From positions 1 through 12,277 of the forward strand of contig SFGJ01000031.1 in NCBI GenBank assembly GCA_004557655.1: a stretch of 12,277 nt of DNA. Reading direction: 5' to 3'. This document shows, in pieces, positions 6,299 to 12,178 of this stretch. The notes under the pieces are model-generated. The model did no database searches, was not told the origin of the DNA, and saw only the letters and a program-made list of their open reading frames with translations. This DNA comes from Clostridiales bacterium (lineage in GTDB: Bacteria > Bacillota > Clostridia > Oscillospirales > Oscillospiraceae). The position numbers were made by a program, and so were the translations under genes. Position 1 is the stretch's first letter. Each line of letters begins with the position of its first letter.

Positions 6299-6306
6299 TA
6301 TATATC
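6299..6306 (-). promoter_or_regulatory. Possible second leftward TATA box
   Basis: On the minus strand these bases read GATATATA, 13 bases downstream of the stronger TTTATATC box. It would place a start near 6275, inside the structured leader. It is the weaker candidate. Confidence 0.3.
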
Positions 6307-6319
6307 AGTATTACTTTTA

Positions 6320-6327
6320 GATATAAA
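6320..6327 (-). promoter_or_regulatory. Leftward (late) archaeal promoter, TATA box
   Basis: On the minus strand the sequence reads TTTATATC, close to the archaeal TATA consensus. Using the usual archaeal distance of about 25 bases, transcription would start near 6298 and give a leader of roughly 90 bases before the scaffold ATG at 6209. No bacterial -35/-10 pair is evident here. Assigned by pattern only. Confidence 0.6.
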
Positions 6328-6348
6328 CGTGTTATTGAGGGAAGGTTA

Positions 6349-6356
6349 TTTATATG
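6349..6356 (+). promoter_or_regulatory. Rightward (early) archaeal promoter, TATA box
   Basis: TTTATATG preceded by purine-rich GGGAAGG, which could serve as the TFB recognition element. Transcription would start about 25 bases downstream, near 6378-6382, giving a leader of about 50 bases before the first early gene. It lies head-to-head with the leftward TATA box, with the box centres about 29 bp apart. Confidence 0.6.
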
Positions 6357-6375
6357 AAAGGTGCCATTGTGTAAT

Positions 6376-6393
6376 TGCAACAAATGTGTTGCA
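6376..6393 (+). promoter_or_regulatory. Inverted repeat at the predicted early start site (candidate operator)
   Basis: TGCAAC (6376-6381), six bases, then GTTGCA (6388-6393): a perfect 6-bp dyad. It overlaps the start site predicted from the TTTATATG box, an ideal place for a repressor to block initiation. A ribbon-helix-helix-like protein encoded at 7841-7993 is a possible ligand, but this link is only a guess. Confidence 0.4.
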
Positions 6394-6430
6394 GGGACGC
6401 GGCCTATATCGCGCAAAAGGAGACATGAAA

Positions 6431-6772
6431 ATGGCATGGACAAACAAGAGGCTGTTCGGACAGATCGTTGAAACACTCAAGGAATCAGGCTCCCTCCCTG
6501 ACATCCTTGACTATCACCAGGAATCATACGATGAAAGGAAGATAACCACTTACGAAGTCGATTGTGTCGGAAGGCTCAGCCGTGGCGGAAGCGAGGGCAT
6601 ATACGTCGACGTGTACCTCGAAGGAGAAGAAACTATCAAACTCGGAACATTCAAGACTCTTGGTGATGACCGTGAAGCGTGGACCATCATGGGCCGCTTA
6701 ATGTCGGACTTCCAGTGGGAATGCGAGAGATTCATCAATAAACACATCAACGAATTCGAGGAGGTGGAGTAA
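6431..6772 (+). CDS. First early protein, 113 aa, unknown function
   Basis: The first gene of the rightward unit. AAGGAG (6417-6422) is 8 bases before ATG 6431 and only 2 before an in-frame ATG at 6425, so 6431 is preferred (MAWTNKRLFGQIVETLKESG). The protein is acidic: a helical N-terminus, a beta-rich middle (TTYEVDCVGRL, GIYVDVYLEGEETIKLGTF) and a C-terminal helix with Trp and Glu. No catalytic motif, membrane segment or metal site is visible and I do not recognise the family. Its place directly behind the early promoter suggests an abundant early protein, perhaps for host takeover or DNA binding in the way phi29 uses small early proteins. TAA is followed immediately by the next ATG. Confidence 0.75.
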   Translation: MAWTNKRLFGQIVETLKESGSLPDILDYHQESYDERKITTYEVDCVGRLSRGGSEGIYVDVYLEGEETIKLGTFKTLGDDREAWTIMGRLMSDFQWECERFINKHINEFEEVE

Positions 6773-6892
6773 ATGACTTGGATCGTGAGATACGGCGGCT
6801 GGACCGTCTATGAAGGCGACGACGAGGAGAAGGCCAACGAGGAATACCGCGCATGCGGACCTTACGGCACCATCCGCGAGGTGAAGGAATGA
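6773..6892 (+). CDS. Very small acidic early protein, 39 aa
   Basis: Reads MTWIVRYGGWTVYEGDDEEK and continues to TGA 6890-6892. The ATG directly follows the preceding TAA, and a GGAG/GAGGTGG ribosome site lies in the end of the upstream gene. Its own stop overlaps the next start as ATGA. It looks like a beta-hairpin (WIVRYGGWTVYEG) followed by an acidic helix. No known family is recognised. The coupling at both ends is the main support that it is translated. Confidence 0.65.
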   Translation: MTWIVRYGGWTVYEGDDEEKANEEYRACGPYGTIREVKE

Positions 6893-7128
6893 TAGACGAG
6901 GGTCTTCGCTGCTCCGGTACCGGATTGGCAATGCAGCGCTTCGCCAACTACCGCGGGCATGTCGATTGGAAGCAGCACAGCGTATATATGAAGGTGCAGA
7001 TCTGCCGCGCCTTCCACAAGGACAATAAGAGGGCCTGCGCCCTTTATGCGGCGCAGATCGGCTGCGTCCTTCTGGTCGCAGAGAACCTGAACGGGATCAA
7101 GAGCGAAATCAAGGCGGTGATGGAATGA
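6889..7128 (+). CDS. Early protein, 79 aa, unknown function
   Basis: Starts at an ATGA overlap with the preceding stop and reads MIDEGLRCSGTGLAMQRFAN. The frame is open further upstream, but an earlier start at 6853 would lie inside the 39-aa gene, and the overlap pattern of this operon favours 6889. Mostly helical, with Cys residues at scattered positions and basic patches (NYRGHVDWKQH, HKDNKRAC) that could contact nucleic acid or a partner. There is no clear CxxC pair, membrane segment or enzyme motif. Its TGA overlaps the next gene's ATG. Confidence 0.7.
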   Translation: MIDEGLRCSGTGLAMQRFANYRGHVDWKQHSVYMKVQICRAFHKDNKRACALYAAQIGCVLLVAENLNGIKSEIKAVME

Positions 7129-7286
7129 TAAGCATTGAAGTAACCAGCGTCAGGCATTGCGACAGATGCGGCATGACGATGGAAAACACCTGGACGGTCA
7201 TCCGGTGGAAGTCGGACGATCTGTCCGACCTATGCAAGAAATGCACGATCGAATTCAACAAATGGCTGAAGGAGGCGAAGGAATGA
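7125..7286 (+). CDS. 53-aa zinc-ribbon-like protein
   Basis: Two CxxC pairs, CDRC (residues 12-15) and CKKC (37-40), separated by about 21 residues with beta-strand character (TWTVIRWKS). This is the layout of a small zinc ribbon. Such domains usually bind DNA, RNA or protein; a role in early transcription control or replication is plausible but not shown. It starts at an ATGA overlap and ends at another. It is too short for many gene finders, but the coupling and the paired cysteines support it. Confidence 0.75.
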   Translation: MISIEVTSVRHCDRCGMTMENTWTVIRWKSDDLSDLCKKCTIEFNKWLKEAKE

Positions 7287-7552
7287 CCGACAAGCCCACG
7301 ATCGACCGCAAAGTAGGAGCCCTTGACTCCTGCCTTATCGTCAACAGGGTCATATCGTTCCTCTGCGACCGCTACGAGGACGTCGTCGGCCTGGCCGACC
7401 AATACCGGACCGGTATCGCCGGAGCGATGGATTCCATCCTCGAGCGCGGTCTCGAGGAAGCGTTCGCCGTCCGCGCGATCATGCAGCAGGCGGAGAAGGA
7501 GGAAGAGTACGAGCGTTCCGAAAAAGACAGCCTTTGGGAGGGGTCGCAATGA
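7283..7552 (+). CDS. Helical early protein, 89 aa, unknown function
   Basis: Starts at ATG 7283 overlapping the preceding TGA, with GGAGG about 8 bases upstream. Reads MTDKPTIDRKVGALDSCLIV. Predicted almost wholly alpha-helical with an acidic C-terminal helix (QQAEKEEEYERSEKD). No membrane segment; hydrophobic positions are spaced for helix packing. I do not recognise it. Possible roles include a small adaptor or inhibitor of a host enzyme, but nothing in the sequence points to one. Confidence 0.7.
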   Translation: MTDKPTIDRKVGALDSCLIVNRVISFLCDRYEDVVGLADQYRTGIAGAMDSILERGLEEAFAVRAIMQQAEKEEEYERSEKDSLWEGSQ

Positions 7553-7815
7553 CCGCACCGCTCCAACCGCCCATGCTGCGTTACATCATCCATATCGGTG
7601 CCTGCTACGGCAAGCTCGACGTTGTCACGGATCACCGGATAGACACGGCCGAGAAGATGCCTGATTGGATCGAGGTGCGTGAATACCATCCGGATGTCGA
7701 AAAGAGTTACTGGGATGCTCACCTCACACCGGTCTGGGTCAGGACGAAGAAAATCAATTTCATAGAATTCGTCGGCTATGTAAAACCGCCGAAGGGCGAA
7801 GGGTTTAAACTCTAA
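7549..7815 (+). CDS. Early protein, 88 aa, unknown function
   Basis: Begins at an ATGA overlap (MTAPLQPPMLRYIIHIGACYG), with a strong GGGAGGGG ribosome site about 5 bases upstream. A beta-rich protein with aromatic residues (DWIEVREYHPDV, YWDAHLTPVWVRTKKINFIEFVGYV) and a Lys/Gly-rich end. No known motif is recognised. It ends in TAA and is followed by the only gap in this stretch of the operon (25 bases), after which the ribbon-helix-helix-like gene starts with its own ribosome site. Confidence 0.7.
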   Translation: MTAPLQPPMLRYIIHIGACYGKLDVVTDHRIDTAEKMPDWIEVREYHPDVEKSYWDAHLTPVWVRTKKINFIEFVGYVKPPKGEGFKL

Positions 7816-7840
7816 AACACATTTGCGGAATAGGAGAAAC

Positions 7841-7993
7841 ATGAACAGAACCATCAGGATCTATCTGTCCGTGACTCCGGAGGAGGAGTGCAGGATCTCC
7901 GAGAATTACGGAAGATACCTCCTCTCAGCCAAGGGCGGATGCAAGAGCAGGAATCAATGGATCGTATCGAGATTAATGGAAGTGGAAGAATGA
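7841..7993 (+). CDS. 50-aa ribbon-helix-helix-like DNA-binding protein
   Basis: Reads MNRTIRIYLSVTPEEECRIS and continues to TGA 7991-7993. The order is a short beta-strand (RTIRIYLS), helix (TPEEECRISENYGRYLL), basic turn, and a second helix starting SRNQWIVSRL. That matches the ribbon-helix-helix fold of Arc/CopG-type dimeric repressors, in which the strands enter the major groove. GGAG lies 4 bases upstream. It could repress or switch the divergent promoters, much as phi29 uses a small early regulator. The fold is a prediction from pattern; the family is too short and variable for certainty. Confidence 0.6.
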   Translation: MNRTIRIYLSVTPEEECRISENYGRYLLSAKGGCKSRNQWIVSRLMEVEE

Positions 7994-8436
7994 AGCTAAG
8001 CGAGATGAGGAACAAGGTGACAGGACTTCCGGACGGATTCGCCGGAATTAAGAAGGATTGGAAGGATGTAGCGGAGACCTTCCGCATCGAAAAGGCCGCC
8101 ATCATCGAGAAGGACAAGAAGGACGAGAGCGGGGAGGTCATCCTCTACAGGCAGGGTCCGAAGCAGGGCCAGCCCGTCCCCGACCGCCAGATAGCGATGC
8201 AGCTCCGCACCGCATCCGGCGAGGCCGTCCTCGTAAGGACCAACTCGCCTAGGATCGTGACGCTCTTCACGGGCGACCTCGACAGGGAATGCGACGAGGT
8301 CAACCGCTTCGGCGACCGGATCTATCATGTGGAGGCGCCCGAAGGTGTGCTCAAGTTCATCCCCTTCGAGATGGATAAGAAGAAGGATGGCAAACCGATA
8401 AAATGGGATGTGGCGGACCTCGAGGAGGTTGATTAA
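7990..8436 (+). CDS. OB-fold / single-stranded DNA-binding-like protein
   Basis: A 148-aa protein starting at an ATGA overlap (MKLSEMRNKVTGLPDGFAGI). After a helical start, residues 30-125 look like an OB-type barrel: FRIEKAAIIEKD, EVILYRQ, RQIAMQLRT, EAVLVRTNSPRIVTLF, YHVEAPEGVLKFIPFEM. The end is charged and acidic. The RTNSPRIV segment resembles a theme seen in small phage SSB-like proteins. In phi29 the SSB gene (5) lies just upstream of the terminal protein (3) and polymerase (2) genes, the same position as here. It would coat strands displaced during protein-primed replication. Sequence evidence alone is modest; position adds weight. It is followed by the 208-nt structured gap. Confidence 0.45.
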   Translation: MKLSEMRNKVTGLPDGFAGIKKDWKDVAETFRIEKAAIIEKDKKDESGEVILYRQGPKQGQPVPDRQIAMQLRTASGEAVLVRTNSPRIVTLFTGDLDRECDEVNRFGDRIYHVEAPEGVLKFIPFEMDKKKDGKPIKWDVADLEEVD

Positions 8437-8644
8437 CGCGGGCACCGGCGGAAAGGCAGCGGGTTTCTCCTTTCCCGCAGGCCGAACGGCCGAGGGAAGA
8501 GAGTAAGCCTCCGGCTTGCTCGTTTCCTTCTGCCTTCCGTAAGCGGTGGCTCGTGTCTCTGGCCGACCGCCGTCGCAGGCTCACCTTAACACCGATGTAC
8601 GTTCCTTCTGCCTGCGGCGAAACATCCTCCAATGGTGGTAATCC
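8437..8644 (+). ncRNA. Non-coding stretch with five consecutive hairpins (candidate structured RNA)
   Basis: No gene fits here: the frame of the next gene is closed by TAA at 8639-8641. Stems found by eye are: GGAAAGG/CCTTTCC (8450-8456 with 8469-8475); GGCC-GAAC-GGCC (8480-8491); a long hairpin 8492-8530 with 7 bp, a 2x2 loop and 9 bp (GAGTAAGCC/GGCTTGCTC); GCGGT/ACCGC (8543-8547 with 8566-8570); and CGTCGCAGGC/GCCTGCGGCG (8571-8580 with 8610-8619), 10 bp with one G-T. Several helices abut each other. phi29-type ATPases work with a virus-encoded packaging RNA (pRNA, 174 nt in phi29), so this element is a candidate for such an RNA. It may instead be a leader controlling the terminal-protein gene. 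The GGTGG ribosome site of that gene lies at its end. Confidence 0.45.
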
Positions 8645-9244
8645 ATGGCCAAACTCACTAAATTCACTCTCTCACCCTCGGGAGACCTGGTATACAAGTC
8701 CAACGGAAAGCTGGCACCGTCGAGTTATACTTTTAGGAAAAATACTGTATATGGTGCCAACGGCCGCCGTGTCGGCAGTCTCTCGAGGAACCTCACCAGG
8801 ACCGAGGCCACCAAGATCGCGAAGGCGGAGGCCAATAGGAACAAGAGGAAGGCAGCCGCCAAGAGGAAGGCGGCCGGAATGGCGAAGCCCTCGCAGAAGA
8901 GACCGAGGTCTCCGTCCGGAACGAACCGGAAAAGCACGAAGGCCGCAGGCATCGACGAGGCGGAGGAATTCGAGGGAACCGAATTCCCGGAGGCCGAGAA
9001 ACTCGTCATCGCAGAATTCGCGCGCAGGGTAAAGGCCGCCGCGCTATCGGTGGCTCCGAAGGCATTGCAGAATAAGATCCTGGCCCTCTCGGATGAGGCC
9101 ATATACGAGGGATACAAGCAGGACGCCTACATCTTCGAGGTTTTCTTTTTCTACCACGGGGAGAGCGACGAACCGCATAGGTCCGACGTTTCCGTATGGC
9201 TTTATCAGTTTGTAAAAAGGATTGAGACTTATATGGGAGTGTGA
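8645..9244 (+). CDS. Putative terminal protein (protein primer of replication)
   Basis: A 199-aa protein directly upstream of DNA polymerase B, the place of the terminal protein in phi29. The N-terminus (1-45) holds two similar beta units (LVYKSNGKLAPSS and TVYGANGRRVGSL). Residues 50-100 are strongly basic (NRNKRKAAAKRKAAG, QKRPRSPSG), suited to binding DNA. An acidic linker (IDEAEEFEGTEFPEAEKL) leads to a helical C-terminal domain with an exposed loop HGESDEPHRSDVS (171-183), where a Ser could serve as the primer. In phi29 the priming Ser232 also lies near the C-terminus. A terminal protein is required by this kind of polymerase and no other gene here fits better, but terminal proteins diverge too fast for recognition by sequence. 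Start ATG 8645 has GGTGG 6 bases upstream. Confidence 0.6.
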   Translation: MAKLTKFTLSPSGDLVYKSNGKLAPSSYTFRKNTVYGANGRRVGSLSRNLTRTEATKIAKAEANRNKRKAAAKRKAAGMAKPSQKRPRSPSGTNRKSTKAAGIDEAEEFEGTEFPEAEKLVIAEFARRVKAAALSVAPKALQNKILALSDEAIYEGYKQDAYIFEVFFFYHGESDEPHRSDVSVWLYQFVKRIETYMGV

Positions 9245-9249
9245 CAATC

Positions 9250-9303
9250 ATGATACGCAACGCAAGCGTTACGCTCACTCGTAAACCGGAGGTTTACTCG
9301 TGA
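9250..9303 (+). CDS. 17-codon leader ORF overlapping the polymerase start
   Basis: Reads MIRNASVTLTRKPEVYS and stops at TGA 9301-9303, overlapping the polymerase GTG (9300-9302) as GTGA. A GGGAG lies 11 bases upstream of its ATG. Its last codons run through the hairpin that holds the polymerase ribosome site. It could be a leader peptide whose translation opens that hairpin. There is no direct proof that it is translated. Confidence 0.4.
   Translation: MIRNASVTLTRKPEVYS
9281..9297 (+). promoter_or_regulatory. Hairpin sequestering the polymerase ribosome site
   Basis: GTAAACC (9281-9287), GGA, GGTTTAC (9291-9297): a perfect 7-bp hairpin. The ribosome site GGAGG (9288-9292) lies in its loop and 3' arm, just before the GTG start at 9300. 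Folded, it would hide the site. A ribosome translating the leader ORF would open it, linking polymerase output to upstream translation. Confidence 0.5.
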
Positions 9304-11105
9304 TCTGGGGATTCGACACCGAGACCGACAACGACGGTAATACCGCCTGGATAGTGCAATGGGTGATCACCGGCAAAGCCGGAACCTACAAAGGTACGGA
9401 TACCCGCGCATTGCTGCACAGGCTGCGTACCCTGGGGAGGTCGCGCGAACATCAGTATATCTACATTCACAATCTGAAATACGATCTCGAGTTTCTGAGG
9501 ATCGTTCTATGGGATCTCCAAGAGGAGTACGGCGCGAAGCTCACTCCCATCTTCCGGAACGGGCAGCCTATCCAGGTCTCTGTCGAGGTGAATAATAGGA
9601 TCCTCATCTTCCGCGATTCCGCGAAGAAATGGCAGGGGAATCTGCGCAGCCTCGGGGACGCTTTAAACTACCCGAAGCTCGAGAACATCGACCCGGACTT
9701 TAAGCCCGGATGGTCTACCGCGTTAAATCTGGATTCGGAAGAGGACTGGAAGTACGTCATCAGAGACGCGAGGATCTGCGCCAAGGCGGGCGAATTCTGG
9801 CACGGAGGCGGGTTCAAGCATGCGACCACTTCCGGAGATGCCTGGGCCGATATGAGGAATATGATAGGCATTCCGCTGTGGAAGGAGCTGTTCCCTCCCT
9901 TGACGAGAGAGTTCGATGATATTCTCCGTGATGGGTATTTCGGCGGCATAAATATCTCGAGGAATAAGGGGCATCATAGAGGTCCCATTACGCACGAGGA
10001 CAAGGTCAGCATGTTCCCGGGTGTGATGCTCCAGAAGCCTCTCCCGGTCGGAAACCCGATCTATATGGGAGCCGTCAAACCTCAATCCGGATTATGGGTC
10101 GGCAAGATGAGGGTCAAGCTCCACATTAAGGAGGGGCATATCCCATGGTTCACCTTCAAAAATGGTATCGATTACTGCGGAGAGGACGTAGAGTACGGCC
10201 AGCATATCGAGGACTGCAAGCAATGGCATAATCTTACGCTGACATGCGTAGATTGGGAGAATCTCTCCATCGACTATGATATTGAAGTAGATACCTGCGC
10301 CGGAGAATTCTGGGCATTCAAGCAGCGGACCGGCGTATTGACTGAATACATCGAGAAGTGGGGAGCTGAGAAGAAGAAGGCCAAGAAGGGAAGCGCCGAG
10401 AGGGAGCACGCCAAGAGGATGCTCAACGCGGCATACGGCCGCTTCGCACTGATCCCGGACGAATCCCATACGGAGCTCGTCATGGACGAGGAGACGAGCG
10501 AGCCCATATGGAGGACCCACGAGGAGAAGGGAGAACCTTCTGCGTATCTGCCTTATGCTATGTTCGTCACCGCATGGGCCAGAAGGGAGCTTATGGACCG
10601 GGTGAGGAAGGTCGTAGATGCCTACGGCGTGGATTCGGTCCTGCATTGCGACACCGACTCCGTGATCTATCTCGGCGAGCCTCTCGGCGGATACGGGAAG
10701 GATCTAGGGATGTGGGACCTCGAGAGCCGGCCGAACGAGATCTATGAAGGCGGATTCAAAAGATACATCGAGGTGTTCCGGAATGCCGAGAAGCCTCTCG
10801 ACAGGTTCAAAGTCACATGCGCAGGTGTGCCGCAGCCTAAGCGGGCGGACGACCTGCCTTATGGAATGTGGGTCGAGTTGCTCGATAAGCCTACGAGGAT
10901 ATTCGGGGAGGAGCTCGGCGATGCGCATTATACTATCAAGAGTAAATGGCTGCGGGAAATGTACAAAGACGCAGGCAAAGACCCGGATGATGTTAACACT
11001 CTCAAGTTACTCCCAAGGAGAGTACCCGGAGGCGTCATCCTCGAGGGACACACGCATAAGATAGATGACGATGGATTGAAAATACGTTTATCCAGGAGCG
11101 TCTGA
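9300..11105 (+). CDS. Protein-primed family B DNA polymerase (phi29 type)
   Basis: A 601-aa polymerase that copies the linear genome from terminal-protein primers by strand displacement. Exonuclease motifs: ExoI FDTET (5-9), ExoII HNLKYD (57-62), ExoIII YVIRD (152-156). Then YFGG (213-216), the YxGG linker. Polymerase motif A is DKVSMFP (234-240), motif B KRMLNAAYG (372-380), motif C CDTDS (450-454) and KxY is KRY (487-489). The 131 residues between A and B and 70 between B and C leave room for the TPR1 and TPR2 inserts that mark protein-primed enzymes. FKVTCAG (503-509) and PRRVPGGVILEG near the end also match phi29 polymerase (575 aa); the last dozen residues are extra. All catalytic residues are present. 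The start is a GTG with GGAGG upstream. Confidence 0.97.
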   Translation: MIWGFDTETDNDGNTAWIVQWVITGKAGTYKGTDTRALLHRLRTLGRSREHQYIYIHNLKYDLEFLRIVLWDLQEEYGAKLTPIFRNGQPIQVSVEVNNRILIFRDSAKKWQGNLRSLGDALNYPKLENIDPDFKPGWSTALNLDSEEDWKYVIRDARICAKAGEFWHGGGFKHATTSGDAWADMRNMIGIPLWKELFPPLTREFDDILRDGYFGGINISRNKGHHRGPITHEDKVSMFPGVMLQKPLPVGNPIYMGAVKPQSGLWVGKMRVKLHIKEGHIPWFTFKNGIDYCGEDVEYGQHIEDCKQWHNLTLTCVDWENLSIDYDIEVDTCAGEFWAFKQRTGVLTEYIEKWGAEKKKAKKGSAEREHAKRMLNAAYGRFALIPDESHTELVMDEETSEPIWRTHEEKGEPSAYLPYAMFVTAWARRELMDRVRKVVDAYGVDSVLHCDTDSVIYLGEPLGGYGKDLGMWDLESRPNEIYEGGFKRYIEVFRNAEKPLDRFKVTCAGVPQPKRADDLPYGMWVELLDKPTRIFGEELGDAHYTIKSKWLREMYKDAGKDPDDVNTLKLLPRRVPGGVILEGHTHKIDDDGLKIRLSRSV

Positions 11106-11107
11106 CA

Positions 11108-12178
11108 ATGTCGGACGTCATGTCTTACCCGGTGTGTTACCTCGACAGGGTCATCGAGGAGGACATAGGAGATAACGACGGATGGGCGAGCTTCCTTAAG
11201 CTGCTTAAGAAGGCTCGCGGATGCCCTATCTGGTTCATGATCGGAGCCCGCCGTATCGGTAAAACGGATGTCGCGCTGCACATCGCTTTAGTGCTGTGGC
11301 AGAAATACCGGCGTAAGACCATGTGGGTCCGTGACGTTCTGAGGACTATGGAAGCCGCCAATTTCCAGGCGGATTTTCTGAACGATGCCTATGAATTCGG
11401 CTGGATCCATGACGAGGATGATAAGCATGTTTGGAGCTGCAAGGCCGACGGCGTTCACGACCCGAGCGGCGAGCTCGTGATTAAATTTCAAAGCCTGAGT
11501 ACATACTCCTCGAGAAGAGGGCCGGCACATCCGGATGTAGATCTGATCCTGTTCGATGAGTTTATCCCCGAGGACCGCCGCTATATGAAGGGAGCGCTTA
11601 AAGGATTGATGAGCCTTACTAAGACGGTATTCTCCGGACGCGAAGGGTGTAGGTGTATCTGCACGTCGAACTTTGTCGCCCTGAGTAATCCCTACTTCGC
11701 GGGGTTCGAGATCTACCCGGACCCGAAACAGGATGTTACCGTTTGGGAAGATAAAGGCGTGGCCATCGAGCGGTGCCGCGGTTATCGCTGTGCGATCGCG
11801 AAGGAAAGCGCATGGAATAAGGCATATGCGGCTGCGCATTATGGGGATTACGCAGATGAGGACGAGGATGAAATGCATAAGCTCATCCGGAGGATTCCGA
11901 AGGGTGCCGTTCCGGATAGGTGGGCATTGAACATTTATGGTAAATGGTTCAGGATCTATACGACTACGGGCGGAATGAGGATAGCGAAGCAGGAACGCAA
12001 TATTATTAAATCTGCTACTGTGATGTATGTTACGGACCCGAAGGATCTGAGCGACGAGGTCGCACTGATCCCGGCTGTAACGAGGCTAGGCATCGAGAAC
12101 GATATAGCTCTCGGCCGGATGCGTTACGAGGATGCAAACACGCTGTTCGCATTCGTCAATCTGACTTACAATATTTGA
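11108..12178 (+). CDS. DNA packaging ATPase (phi29 gp16-like)
   Basis: A 356-aa ring motor that drives genome DNA through the portal into the prohead. Walker A is GARRIGKT (46-53). Walker B is LILFDE (146-151), whose Asp-Glu pair is the Mg2+-binding and catalytic site. It is preceded by the SSRRGPAHPDVD stretch and followed by ICTSNFVALSNPYF, as in the gp16 family where a sensor Asn follows Walker B. The C-terminal 130 residues fit the vestigial nuclease-like domain of this family (phi29 gp16 is 332 aa). AGGAG is 9 bases before ATG 11108, which follows the polymerase stop by two bases. The TGA directly abuts the right terminal repeat. In phi29 this gene belongs to the late operon; here it ends the replication unit. 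Confidence 0.92.
   Translation: MSDVMSYPVCYLDRVIEEDIGDNDGWASFLKLLKKARGCPIWFMIGARRIGKTDVALHIALVLWQKYRRKTMWVRDVLRTMEAANFQADFLNDAYEFGWIHDEDDKHVWSCKADGVHDPSGELVIKFQSLSTYSSRRGPAHPDVDLILFDEFIPEDRRYMKGALKGLMSLTKTVFSGREGCRCICTSNFVALSNPYFAGFEIYPDPKQDVTVWEDKGVAIERCRGYRCAIAKESAWNKAYAAAHYGDYADEDEDEMHKLIRRIPKGAVPDRWALNIYGKWFRIYTTTGGMRIAKQERNIIKSATVMYVTDPKDLSDEVALIPAVTRLGIENDIALGRMRYEDANTLFAFVNLTYNI

Noticed and set aside
6210..6476. Upstream extension of the scaffold frame to 183 codons
   Set aside because: It would translate both TATA boxes and the first codons of the opposite gene; ATG 6209 has a good ribosome site and gives a gp7-like length.
7536..7544. Internal copy of the terminal nine bases GGGAGGGGT
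   Set aside because: It serves as the ribosome site of the gene at 7549, and a G-rich nine-mer of this kind is likely to recur by chance.
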